Assembly: GCA_907165065.1 (NCBI GenBank)
Contig: OU015529.1
Coordinates: forward strand, 12,344,554-12,408,553
Direction: 5' to 3'
Length of the DNA stretch: 64,000 nt
Source of the DNA: Caprimulgus europaeus
Lineage: Eukaryota; Chordata; Aves; Caprimulgiformes; Caprimulgidae
Shown here piece after piece: positions 35,301-46,854 of this stretch. The notes under the pieces are model-generated. The model had not been told where the DNA came from and searched no databases. It saw only the letters and a list, made by a program, of their open reading frames with translations. Positions within the stretch are counted from its first letter, which is position 1. Each line of letters opens with the position of its first letter. A program made the position numbers and the translations under genes.

Positions 35301-37930
35301 AATCCAGGAGCCTGATTAATAGCTAGGCTCCAGACCTTTTTCACAAAGAGGAACTCTGTAAAGAAAACAAGAAGTGTTTTAAATATTGATACCTATGTGG
35401 CACTGATGATTTGTAGCTAGGATGAGGTAGAATAATATATAATGGAAAAAAAGTAAAAATATTATACAGTATAAATGTATATTAAATTAAGGAAATTTAA
35501 ATTATTTCCCTATTCAATTCTATCATCACCAATCAGACAATCTCTTCTCATGGGTATTGAAATTTTTCAATGTTTGACTAAACAAGAAACAAATTTGTTC
35601 TGGATGTTCCAGGAGGCCTTAAAATGTAACAGTTTTTTATTTTATAAGTTTTTCCCTAAACCTCCCTGTACCACCCTGAAAATTAATGGTTTAATACAAT
35701 GCTTAACTTCACAGTGGTACACAGAAAGCCAGATATAACAATTGGTTGAACCTTATGTCTGTAAAACCAACAGTATTGATTTGGCAGTCTTTCTGTGATG
35801 GGTTAGACCCTGTCTCTTCGATCCTCGGTTTGTGAAATTACCGAAGTGTCAGATGCACACTGGCACAATCCATATCAGTACAGATGAGGGCAGAGTGTGA
35901 GCTGAAATATGATATTTTGCTAATGATTTGCTTATTATCTACATCTTCACAGCCTTTCAAGAAATGCAAGCCTAGAAGGAGGGAAAGAAAAGAAGTTGGA
36001 TGAGTTGAGGTCAAGGAAAAAACTGAAGCACGTTACATTAAGTTTGGAACTAGATCAGAGGAGACAGAAGTTTATTTCTTTTTACTTTTCCTGTACATGT
36101 CATCATTACACATCAATTATTTCTAACCCACTGATGTTGACTTTGGGAATAAATACTTGATCTTGGGACTTGCTGAGTACTTCGCCCTTGGTCTGACATC
36201 TGCTGAACCCGATGAAAGACCTGCTCTGGACCAGGCTTTGCAATAGCAATTAAGATCGCTTAGAGCCAAAAGCCCAGTTTCTTACTTTCTCCAAGAAAGG
36301 TATTTTTCTTTTCTTTGTCAACTTAAGTTCTACAAATCTTTCCAGTCTCTGCAAAATTACACCCTTTATTTGTTTGTTATTTAATCCAAGGAATTAAATT
36401 ATTTTCTCTGTATCACCAGAGGAGTCAGAAAAAGACAAACCTGAACGAAATAACTCACCAGTGGGCCAGTTTCCCTTTGTGTCCTCCAACAGAGAGAATT
36501 AGCAGGAAAGGGCAATAAGAAAAGCAGCAGAGCAGGCTTAAAATAACTGAGTTTTTTTTTCCTGTTGAGCTTTCCCCTTGTATTATTTGTGTTTTTTCCT
36601 TGTAATGAGTGCTTGTAAAGATTACAAATGCCAAGAACTGCAACATACCTTGTGCATCTACTCCGTCTAATCACAAGCCATGTACAGTTAGGGAGTGGAG
36701 CTACAGCTGCTAATCCCTTCTGACTTCCAGATGAATTGAAATGCTTGGTTGATACATATCGGGCCACAGGTTCATCTCATTCACAGGCAAGAGTGCTGTC
36801 TGTGAACAAACCACCAGCTGCACAGTTGAGCCAGGACAGATTTATTATTCCTTTTCTTCCAGGTCACCAAATTGTGGTGAATTACTTCACAGCCCAGGAG
36901 ACTCCAACCAAAGCCTGCCTTCAGTTTCAGAGGTCTAGGGCCATGATGAGACTTACTCATGGTTATACCCAGGTGACAGCTAATATCTTCTAGGAGCCGG
37001 ATGAAAAACAGACCAAGATTCTCTGAAAATCTTTTGGTTTAATTTGGATTAACACACAGATTTAATTAAGTTTTCAGGTCAGGCTCTGCCTCCTGCTAGC
37101 TCATGAAATTGGCTTTGTGACATCAATGTTGCAGGAGACATTACATCAGTTAAATGTGGCTGGATTGCATTGTCTTGCTTTTGCACATCTACGTACTCTG
37201 TACATAATCCTGAGAGGTTAAAGTTTTCTTTCATCCTGGAGATGCCCATTTATACATTCTATCGCTTACTATGTACAGATGTGTACACTCTGCTTACAAT
37301 TACCCAGAACTGCTAATTTCGTATCCAAGCATACAGTGCATTTAAATTGTGAACAAATTGAGGAAATTCTATTCCTTTTTTGACTCCTTATGCCCAGAGG
37401 AAACAATGAAAGGGAAAATATGTGCATTTTTGAGTCAGAGAAAAAAGGATCCCTCTCAGGAGGCTTTCTCCTCAGATTCTGTGATGAGTACTGTTCCTGT
37501 CAATTATTGGGTTATTCAGAAACAAGCTAAGAAAATGCTTAATTTTAGCTTCATTTGCTTTTTGGATTGAAGTCATTTCTACTCCTGTGAAAATAGGTAT
37601 TCCCTGTGGAAATGAAGAGCTCTCAGCTGGACGAAAAATCAATGCCAATTAAGATCACAATAATGACTAAGGGCTTCCCACCTCGGGTCTTCATTTGAGA
37701 TATTAATAATACTTTTGGAGAGATATTCAAACAGTTGTGAAGTATCCCCACAATATTAGCTTTGGAACATTTAGCATAAGTCACAAAGTGCTAAAATAAG
37801 TAATTTTCTTCCCCATATCTGTGATTTCTCAGCATACTACTAGGGACCATAATGACTTGAGTGATTGATTGATATCTGTGACTTAACGTCTGTTCCTGGA
37901 GAAGGTAGAGTGCAACACGCTTAAGTGTTG
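32399..37930. other. Non-coding, mostly unique DNA
   Basis: No gene recognised. A nuclear-receptor half-site cluster at 33035-33061 is listed separately. The stretch 34250-34560 lacks repeats and includes motif-like sequence such as ATTGATAACAAAGG (a SOX/TCF-like core) and could be a conserved element. Open frames up to 122 codons (36399-36767, minus) have no recognisable domain. Confidence 0.5.
33035..33061. promoter_or_regulatory. Candidate estrogen response element cluster
   Basis: AGGTCA at 33047-33052 and TGACCT at 33056-33061 form an inverted repeat with a 3-base spacer, which contains the consensus estrogen response element GGTCAnnnTGACC with no mismatch. The palindrome extends to perfect 10-bp arms, CATAGGTCAA and TTGACCTATG, at 33044-33064. 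A third half-site, TGACCT, lies at 33035-33040, making an everted repeat with a 6-base spacer to the first. Steroid/nuclear receptors bind such arrangements. No promoter or gene is visible nearby; occupancy is unknown. Confidence 0.45.
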
Positions 37931-37982
37931 AGGGTTTGGGGTTTTTTTTGTTTTGTTTGGGGTTTTTTTGTTTTTTTTTTTA
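37931..37982 (-). repeat. T/G-rich (A/C-rich on minus) tract
   Basis: Long T runs separated by G, GGG and GGGG blocks; on the minus strand this reads as A runs with C interruptions like the tracts at 8296 and 25141. Only three G blocks of three or more are present, so it lacks the four runs of a standard quadruplex. Confidence 0.8.
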
Positions 37983-40900
37983 ATTTGTATTAATTACTTG
38001 ATAGTTGTATGACTCTTTCATCAGTAAAATCCCTCTCCCAGGATGAGAAGTCAGTGGGAAATGTAAAGCCTAAATTGATGGGCAGTGTTTTGCATGTTTT
38101 AATTTAAACAAACAAAAATGTGTGTCTCTAAAGCAGGCTCATTAGCTAGGAACCTTCTCTGCCCTATGAAAATCACATGGCAATTCAATCCACCTATATT
38201 AGCTAGAAGTTTCAGAAGGAATTGCCCTTTAGAAGTCACTTGTCTCTCTTTTGCAGAGAGAGGAAACTTGGATGTCAGGCTAAGAAGTTGGATGTGTAAT
38301 TTTTATACAGTTCTATATAGCTTAAATTGGTGTTTGAATCCTACCTTTGGTGTGTTCAAGAATCCCATGTCTCTTCTCTAAAGAGTGGTAAGGGATAGGA
38401 GCTGGCTACCCCAACTTAAAGAATTTTATGTTGTTTTGTCCTGATTTCCACCATTCTGTCCAGTACTGTTGGGTGGATTTTCCAGTGATTTACCACTAAA
38501 ACCACTGTGTTTTAGCTGTGGAGCAACTAGTTTAGGTCTGAAACTTTTAAATAATTCTAACAGACAGGTAGTCACAGAACAAGAGACTATTCCTTGGAAT
38601 AGTATGGAGTGCTTAGAATCTGCAAAAATTCATGTGTAGATATTATTTGTTTCTTTATTTGGTTCTAAATTGCTTCAACCTGCTTTAGTGAAAGGGCTCT
38701 ACTCTTGCTGGTGTACCTGGACACAACATGATGTTTTAATTTGGGAGCAGGTGAAGTTATGAAAGTCACAACAGGCAGATAAGGTCCTAATATCCTTTCA
38801 CAGTCGATGAGGTTTGTGCCCTTAAATCCCCATTGACTTAAAAAAGTTTCTCTTTTGTTGGTAAGAAGCTTTACAGTCGAATAAAAACATTGCATTAAAG
38901 GTGCTTCCTGTTTGTAATAACTGAAAAACATCTTGTGGGAAGATTGTTATATGGATTAAAAAAAAATAAATCTGAAAAATAAGAAATGCTTCAGAGAGAT
39001 ACTCTGATAAGAATTTTTCAACATCTTTTAACATCTCTCTCTCTTCAACCCTTGATAAAATTCAGTCACAACACAAATGGAATAACATTGGTAAGTTTTA
39101 AGAAAAAAAGAATTGAAAAAAATATTCATTACCTATTAGAGGAAAAGTTAGAGAAAAGGGAAAACAAGAAAAAAACAAAAAGAAAACAACCCACTAAGCT
39201 AATTTTGCCCTCTGATAGAGGCTTTGGTATTTGCATTATTCAATGCAATCTGGGATGTAATTCTGTGTTGTAAACTTATTTAAAATGAATGAGACTGCCA
39301 GCTCATATTCCTCTGGCAATATTTTATGTGCTTAAGTTTATGGGCAGATTCCATACACTTACTGGATTTCTTGGTCAAGGTATCATTCCGATTTCAAAGG
39401 GAAGAAAAGAAACCTAAGTGTCAAGGTTTGTAAAGGTAAGAGATGACAGCTGAACTCATCTTGCCTGGTGTCCCCTGCAGTTTCACTCTCCCTTCACATA
39501 ATTTCCTAAGACCATGTTTTCTTTCTGCTGGTGCAGCTGGGGAAGAGCTGGCCAAGAGATGTGAGAGCTGAGGCTCAAATCTTCATGTCTAGGCTAAGGA
39601 TTTCTGTGACCTGAGCATGGAAAAGTTGTTTCCACAAGTGGAATTTTGAAGTATTTAAAATTGAGCAGGTGGTTTCAGCCCTCACCTCCATTTCAGATCT
39701 CTGTGTCTGAGAACAGCCACCATTTCTGGCACTTATTGCAGAATCCCATCAGCATGGGCAAAGAGAATAAATTACTTCCTAACTTGTAGAAATGGTGCCT
39801 AAATTTCAGCGTTAAGAAGTTAATGGGGAGGCACCATAGGAGAAATTTTGCTGCTCCTTTCAATAATAAGGTTAAAACATGACTAGATCACATTCTCTAA
39901 GTATCTCCAGTGGGGTTATCTAGTATGCAGGGCAGAGGTGGGAGATGGCTCATTAATTTTAGATAAAGTGGTAACAAGAAACATTAGCTGGAAATTGAAA
40001 CCAGATAAATTAAAAATGAAAGTAAGATTTTTTTTTAAAAAAATCTGATTTATTTATTTTCTTAACAGAAGAGATAATTAACAGCCTTGGCTGACTACTC
40101 GGAGTAAAAGGAAGGTTTTCCATCTCTTTTAATCTTTAAATTGCAATGAGCTTTCTTTGTAAGAGGAGAGTTTTAACCACTACAGAAGTTATTGAGCTGA
40201 GTAGACAAGTTCCTAGGTGCCGTGTTGTTATTAATATTATAGAGACTTTGAGGCTGCAGTGTCATCACTGGTCTTTTTAACCTTAAAAAAATCTGTAAAC
40301 AGCTGTGTATAATATAAACTTTCAAAAACATTTCTTGAATGGTTGAGCTTTTACGAATTCTACCTGCACATTTCTACATACATGTATACATTGTTCAGGC
40401 TGTTTGTGCAGTGCTTTTAAACTCAGTTTTAACTGTACCATAAACTACATCCTCCTTAACACCACTGCTGGAAATGAGTAAAATAGAGGGAAAAGCACAG
40501 ATTGTTGTGGCTCTGGTTGTAATTCATCCTCAGGCCCCTCTGTAATACTGTTTGAACTCCTTCCTAACAGAAAGCAATGTGTCTTAAATCCACATCTTTG
40601 TAGGAAGAAAATATTCAAGTCTCTGGAGCTTTTCTTAGCCTGTCCTCCTTTTCTTTGTAATTCCTAGATTTTCCTTGCCTTGTCCTTTCCCTGTAAATCT
40701 ACAAGCTCTTTCAATTACTTTTTTTCCTTCTCCATGGGCTGGTATCTCCGGTCTCAGTCCAATGAAGATCTAAATTATGTTCTTCCACAGTAATGAACTG
40801 TCCTCACTTGATATCATCTGCAGCTGGAAGTTCTGCCCTGCTGCAGAGGATGAGCGGAGCAAGGAGCTTGCTAGAGCTGGAAAAGAGAGGTGAGATAAAA

Positions 40901-43149
40901 TAAGGGATCTATTTAGCATCTGTATCAGGAATCAACACTCATTTTCATAATGAATTTGCCTGTGTTTGTCATCACTGCAGCCTTGCAGCCTAAGAGGATG
41001 ACAGTTGAGATATTTTTCGTCTGCCATTTCCATGTTACTCCCAGCAGTAGGTTGCTCAAGGAAAGATCTCTTACTGTAATCACTGATGCATTGGGTTATG
41101 AATGGGACAGGCTGTATCTGGCAAGACAAGGAAGGGGAGAGAATTAAAGGAAAGCTTTCCATGCCTATGGTTTGTCAGCTTAGTACTAATATATGTGCTC
41201 CTGAACTCTTCTTAACTCAATTCTTTATTGATTTATTTATAGATGTGTTACTTCATGATGAAGGAATACTGTCCACTCTTCCTCCTGAAATATGGCCACC
41301 TCTGCAGTGGAGGATTGATGTTTAGCACCAATCAGACAACAGACAACACGACATTTCAGAAGCAGAAGAGGGGAAAAACAACAAATTTGACTGAAGTACA
41401 GGAGAAACTAAGGAAGTAGAAACATTGTGGCACCATTTGTGAAGGCCATCCAAACAATGTATAAACACGCACTGTCACATGTCCCAAGAAGTTTTGTATG
41501 TGTCTAGTTTGTGGAAGTACCAATCTAGGCCTTTTAGCCACATGCTTCAAGATCTTGGTATTAGTTTACAGGAAAGAATTCTTTTAGGAAGAGTAGTGGG
41601 AGAGCCCAGCAGGCTGTGTTAACGGTTGGTTTGCCTGCCAGTGCCATCCCTTGGCAGCTGCTGGGGAACTGTAAATAATCAATGTGAAAGAACACAGAAG
41701 TGCAATTGTTTTTCCTTGCTGAATTTATCAGAACTTATCTGATGAGTCTCCTATCATCTGCTTTGTATCATAAAGAGTTAAGAGCTGAAAAAATTGGTGG
41801 TTATGTGCAGATAGGAGCTCCTAGCAGTGAGTTACACGTGTGTATGCACACAGTGTGGCTTGACTCAAGATGAAGCAGCACTGACGCTCTGCTTTGTACA
41901 CTGCAATTTTTCGTGCCTTTGCAGGCGTAAGTACCAGGGGAGGTGTCATGTAAATTGGAGACAGAGAAATGATTATGTGTTTATCTTGCATTACTTTCAG
42001 AGTACTAGAATGAAATCAGCAGAGCTCTCCCCACCCCTTCCTCCTCTCTTTCTAGCAAAGAAACCTTGTTTTAGAAAAACTAGACTGCATTGTGGATAAA
42101 GGAAGGTGACCCTAGGTCTTGGATCTGTTTCCTTCATTAGCAACAAATCGACATGTAGTGATTGCTGCTCCTAGTATCAATGCTGGAGCATTTAACTAGT
42201 CAGAAGAGTTTACAGCTGCCAGAAGAGAAAGCCAGTGATGCATATAATATATTGCTGGAATCATAAATAGCTGAGACAAGGGCTGGTTATTGCTTACTTC
42301 AATATCGTTGTTTAATAGCAACTCTAAATACACTCTACTGGGTTAAATATTGTACTATTAACTCCAGAGATAATGATCTTCCTAGACTGAACGAGGAACA
42401 ATCATATTATGATGTGATGCATTTCTTTGAGCTCCCCATAGTGAGCAGAGTAATTGAGGGGACTAGCAATTCTGTAAGCCATTCTGAGGGTCAAATTCTC
42501 TCACTGTAGAGGTCCCTCATTCCTCGAGAGGGCAGAAGGACTTACTCTATGAATACAAAAGCATTAGATGACCCCTCTTCATATATTTGTAAAGTACCCA
42601 TCATCCCAGTGTCCCAGCCTGTGGATATTATCAATTTCTAATTAATTATATGATGTCTGTTCCAAAGTAGTAGCTTCAAAGGTACAATTTATTCAGGCTT
42701 TTCCTTCATCCTTTCTTATAGGTAACTGAACAAAGAAATTAGTTGTCTTCATGTTGATCTTTTTCTCGCTGTCTTGTCTGAGCTAGTAGAAAAATGAAAA
42801 AGGACTCAGCAGAGAAAGGAATCCTGTTTCTGAAAGAGCAGCAATGGCCCTAGAAAATATCCCACCCTTGAACCCAGCTGAATAGTTCGGTGAAAGCATA
42901 GATCACATAGACAGTTGGAGTGGAAGTTTTGATTATATTTTAGGAACACATTTTTAGCTGGCCAAACAAAAGAAAATCTAGAGGATGAAAGAAATGCCCA
43001 CAGTTTATCTTTGCTTGCAACAGCCTTTTCACTTTACTTATATTGTGCATTTGACACTAGAGTCTGTTCTCATTTCCTATTTTGTTCAGTGCTGTATTTA
43101 AGTGTTTCATTTAAATGATTCAAAGTTATTAAGGAGAGAAAATTGCATG
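37983..43149. other. Non-coding, mostly unique DNA
   Basis: No established gene. One candidate exon is listed separately at 40791-40889. An inverted T/A tract (arms AGATTTTTTT and AAAAAAATCT) lies at 40025-40046, and A-rich low-complexity sequence at 39099-39190. Nothing else stands out. Confidence 0.5.
40791..40889 (+). other. Weak candidate exon (99 bp, phase-symmetric)
   Basis: A TTCTTCCACAG acceptor ends at 40790 and a donor AGAG|GTGAGA follows 40889. Between them one frame is fully open: two bases, an ATG at 40793, 32 codons, and one leftover base, so the exon would be 99 bp and would preserve frame. The encoded peptide includes SSALLQRMSGARSLLELEKR, compact and charged, with fewer low-complexity residues than other frames nearby. 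If unspliced, the frame stops at 40901-40903. A second frame is also open over 40825-40888. I recognise no protein family. Splice-like pseudo-exons are frequent in vertebrate DNA, so this could easily be chance; no partner exon was identified. Confidence 0.15.
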
Positions 43150-43218
43150 TAATTATATATATATATGAATATGTATGTATACACATGCATGAGTGTATGT
43201 ATATACTCATATAAAGTT
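43150..43218 (+). repeat. TA/TG-rich degenerate microsatellite
   Basis: TATATATATATATGAATATG followed by TGTATGTATACACATG-like sequence; a decayed dinucleotide repeat. Confidence 0.75.
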
Positions 43219-44669
43219 CTCAGTAACTAAGCCAAATGTTAGGTAGACTTTTCTGTTCCTTTCTGAGATTTAATCCTTTACCCTCATTACTATTCTGCTA
43301 TAAATTCAGAACCTTTAGAGAGCAGCCTGATGTTGTCTAAATCCACGCAGGCTACCAAAGGATGGTATCAGCAGTCAGGAGAGACGTGCACCTCAATTCT
43401 GTTCTCTTTCCTCCAAATGACCATTTTAATTTGCATGATGAACACTTAAGGTCTGCAGGAACTCCACATAGACAGATTGTGAGAGGATTGTGCTGATAAA
43501 TTATGTGAACCATTTTAAAACATATTGTTTTAAAGCCCGGAACTTTGTGAATCTCTCCACATCACAATCAATAATTTCCCTTAGCTGCTTTATGCTTCCT
43601 GGGCAACAGTGGTAAATCAGGAACTATCCAGCAAGGGCTGTAAAGAGTTTTTTAAAGATTAATTTATGCTAATCTACCTGCAGAATGACCTCTTCAAGTC
43701 TTGCTTATTTGGGGCATTCTGCGCTTGTACTTTTGACAAGTTTTGTTTCTTTTCTCACTTTGAAGGTCATTTTCAAGGCAGGTTATCTTTAAAGCCCCCC
43801 TCCTTCATAGAGATGAAGATTTATTTTCACTGCTTTTAAAAATGGGCTAGATGCTTCTGAATTGCTTGCTGGTATCTTTTCAGTTTCATCATAGGAGTCT
43901 TGCCACTGGATGCACTGTGATTTTGAGTCCAAATTCTATTGTCTAGGTAAAATGAAGGAGAAAGAAATGTTTGCCGCTTTAAGTGCAAGGGTACTTTTGA
44001 TTCACATGTCTGTCACTGCCTGTGAAACGACTTGCAACATAATGACTGCTAAATTCTGGCAGATATATCCAGGTGTAACTGTTGGGTCTGTAAATCTTCA
44101 CATGACCATCAGGTATAGAATAATTTATGATACAACAGGAGAGACACATTAAAAGTATAGGCATCTTGGTGTGTGAATGGGAAGACTTAGAGATTTGTAG
44201 TTCAAAATGAGTTGCTTCTTTGCTATCTATTCAATGACTTATGAAGTCTTATTGAGCTCCCACTGTTGATATAATAGAATTTTTTTCCATTTAGTAGTTT
44301 TCAGATTTGCCTTGATTCCCAGACTGAAGAATTTCTATTGGTCTGAGAATTTGGATTACTCTAATTAAATCCTAATGGACAATAATATAATGTAAAGTAA
44401 TAACGGGAATGAAATGCAAATAAAATTTACACTATCGCTTTATTATATTGCTTTTGAAGGAAAAAATGAAACTACTTGCATCATTGGAGGCTATATTAAT
44501 TTGCACTAATTCAAGACTCTGGTCATCATTGTGTCTTTGTTTTGATTTTTTTTTTCCTCTTGGAAAAATCTACCCTTTTCTCCCAAAAGCAGAAAGAAGC
44601 TGAAATTCCAAAAGGCAATATAGTCCACAGCAGAGACCAGGGAGATGCACTCTAAACCATTTGCATTCC

Positions 44670-44691
44670 TTTTTTTTTTTAAAAAAAAAAA
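44670..44691. repeat. T11A11 perfect palindrome
   Basis: Eleven T are followed directly by eleven A, a 22-base self-complementary block. It may be the junction of two homopolymers or a replication-slippage product. It is also a spot where sequencing or assembly errors are common. Confidence 0.85.
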
Positions 44692-45230
44692 GGGTCTTGT
44701 TTTTTATTGAATAACCATAGTGTATCATGATAACATGAAATGACATCAACAATTCTAGTAACACATAAAATAGAAATTATGGGAAGCTACTGAAATTGCA
44801 ATAGAACAGATACTCCTTTTTATGAATGGCATAACTATTTACAATGAAAGAAATATCTGCCTACCTGAACTGATGTAATAAGGTAATATACCAGGCTGGT
44901 TTTTTATTTTTTTAACCAGAAATAAAGCAGTACACTGTTTTGTAAATTTTATAGTTGTGAGATTCATTAATTTTCATGTTTGAAGAAACCTTAGCCTGCT
45001 TTTCTCTGTAAAGTAAGGATTTATCTTTGTATTTTGAGGTGGAAGGAGGAAAAAACTGAGAGCGGTGTGGGGCATAAGATAAAAGTTCATAGTAACTGGG
45101 TTAAAATTAATGTGCACCAAAAAAAGGAGGGTACAGCTACGTATCAGATGTTCAACTGCCATGAAATGATTCAGTGTCACTTAGAGCAGAGTACCAATAG
45201 CAGTATAAAATGACAGGCTGACCTTCAGAC

Positions 45231-45249
45231 CAGCTGCAGGATGCAGCTG
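45231..45249. promoter_or_regulatory. Paired E-boxes in an inverted repeat
   Basis: CAGCTGCA and TGCAGCTG flank the 3 bases GGA, giving two CAGCTG E-boxes 13 bases apart start to start. A TATAAAA stands upstream at about 45205. bHLH factors bind CAGCTG, but the motif is short and there is no associated gene, so the regulatory reading is speculative. Confidence 0.15.
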
Positions 45250-45405
45250 CCTAACATAATATGGAAAAATAATGAAACATTCTTGAGTCATTTTAATATG
45301 AGAATTAAGTAAGACCAAATGGAGCCAGTGCCGTGTATATTTGTTGGTGGAGAAATCAGTTGTCTAGTAAGGCCAAAACCCCCAGCAAAGGCAATTATTA
45401 ATCTG

Positions 45406-46551
45406 TGTATTGGGTTTGCATGGCAAGGTTTTGGTAGCGGGTGGGGGGACATGGGGTGGCTTCTGTGAGAGAAGCTGCCAGAAGCTTCCCCCATGTCCGA
45501 CCCGACACAGCCAATGCCAGCTGGCTACAAGAACGTACCCGCTGCTGGCCAAGGCCGAGCCTGTCAGTAACGCCTCTGTGATAACATAATTAAGAAAAAA
45601 AAATAAAAGGAAGAGAGGGAAAAAAGCTGCACACTTTGCAGCTGGAGAGAGGAGTGAGAAGATGTAAGAGAAAACAACTCCACAGACACCAAGGTCAGTG
45701 AAGAAGGAGGGGGAGGAGGTGCTCCAGGTGCCGGAGAAGAGATTCCCCTGCAGCCTCTGGTGAAGACCATGGTGAGGCAGGCTGTCCCCCTGCAGCCCAT
45801 GGGGGTCCATGGTGGTGCAGATGACCACCTGTAGCCCGTGGAGGACCCCACGCTGGAGCGGGTGGATGCCCGAAAGAGGCTGTGACCCTGCAGGAAGCCC
45901 GCGCTGGAGCAGGTTTCTGTCAGGACCTGTAGCCCATGGAGAGAGGAGCCCACACCAGAGCAGGTTTGCTGGCAGGACTTGTGACCTTGTGGGGGACCTG
46001 TGCTGGAGCAGTCCCTTCCTGAAGGACTGCACCCCATGGAATGGACCCATGCCAAGGCAGTTCGTGAAGAGCTGTCAGTCATGGGAGGGACTCACGTTGG
46101 AGAAATTTGTGGAGGACTGTCTCCCGTGAGAGGGACCCCACCCTGGTGCGGGGGAAGGAGTCCTCCCCCTGAGGAAGAAGGAGCAGCAGAAACAATGTGT
46201 GATGAACTGGCCCCAACCCCATTCCCTGTCCCCCTGTGCCGCTGGGGGGAGGAGGTGGAAATCGGGAAACAGATTAAGCCCGGGAAGAAGGGAGGGATGG
46301 GGGAGGTGTTTTAAGATTTGGTTTTACTTCTCATTATCCTCTGATTTTGATTGGTAATAAATTAAATTTGTTTTTCCCCTAAGTCGAGTGTGTTTTGCCC
46401 ATGCCAGTAATTGGTGAGTGATCTCTCTCTGTCCTTATCTCCACCCACGAGCTTTTTGTTATATTTCCCTCCCTCTGCCCAGTTGAGGAGGGGGAGTGAT
46501 AGAGTGGGCTTTGGTGGGCATCCGGCCTCTAGTCAGGGTCAACCCACCATA
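45406..46551 (+). mobile_element. Solo LTR of a second avian endogenous retrovirus
   Basis: A 1146-bp non-coding LTR. Its ends are imperfect inverted repeats: TGTATTGGGTT at the left and AACCCACCATA at the right (the terminal CA is changed to TA). The flanking 5-mers ATCTG (45401-45405) and ATGTG (46552-46556) differ at one base, consistent with an aged target-site duplication. AATAAA at 46356-46361, followed by GTCGAGTGTGTTTTGCCC and GGTGAGTGATCTCTCTCTG, is typical of the 3' part of a common bird LTR type and sets plus orientation. The central part is GC-rich and carries a degenerate tandem repeat. No gag/pol/env sequence adjoins, so it is a solo LTR. Long open frames across it on both strands (up to 228 codons, minus) come from GC-rich repeat sequence and are not genes. 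ERVL/ERVK-like class; exact subfamily not assigned. Confidence 0.9.
45791..46075 (+). repeat. Degenerate ~49-bp tandem repeat in the LTR
   Basis: Related units start near 45829, 45880, 45926, 45978 and 46026, with weaker edges near 45791 and 46070. Each has a CTGTAGCCCATGGAG-like block, then GGACCC and a GCTGGAGCAGG-like block. Unit length varies from about 46 to 52 bp. The repeat sits upstream of the AATAAA signal, in the U3-like region. In retroviral LTRs direct repeats in U3 often have enhancer activity; that is family knowledge, not shown here. Confidence 0.7.
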
Positions 46552-46556
46552 ATGTG

Positions 46557-46854
46557 TCTTTTGAAGTGGAGAAGATGTCCTATTGTATTAAAAGCTAAGA
46601 GAAAAAAAAAAGATATTCTGAGCAACTGTACTTCCATTGGTCTGGTCCCAGCTGTGTACAGAGGCTTAGAACATATTTGGAGGAAAAGAACAAATAAGGC
46701 CTGCAGTTAAACAGAAGTCAGAGCAACACACAACCTAGGTTTGCTAAAAGTTGGTCATACTATCAAATGCAGGTTTATTTTTTTATATATATATATATAC
46801 ATATAATAAACAATACTCTATAGAAGGAAAAAAAACAGATTCTATAATTTTCCT
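46557..46854. other. Non-coding DNA with a short (TA)n tract
   Basis: No gene. A (TA)n run with flanking T-rich sequence is at 46781-46808. The right side grades into the older CR1 fragment. Confidence 0.5.

Larger units (their letters stand above)
43219..45400. other. Non-coding DNA up to the second LTR
   Basis: No gene. It includes a T11A11 junction at 44670-44691, an octamer ATGCAAAT near 44413 within an AT-rich stretch (44335-44510) holding several TAAT cores, and a small E-box inverted repeat at 45231-45249. The stretch 43430-43720 is repeat-free and could be a conserved element. Confidence 0.5.

Noticed and set aside
36399..36767. 122-codon minus-strand frame
   Set aside because: No domain; overlapped by another open frame and unsupported by any gene signal.
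37931..37982. Possible G-quadruplex or telomere-like repeat
   Set aside because: Only three G runs of three or more, irregular spacing, and no TTAGGG units.
45364..46314. Long overlapping open frames (up to 228 codons) on both strands
   Set aside because: They lie inside the GC-rich, internally repetitive solo LTR; frames on both strands are equally open and the protein text is a translation of the tandem repeat. LTRs of this kind are non-coding.
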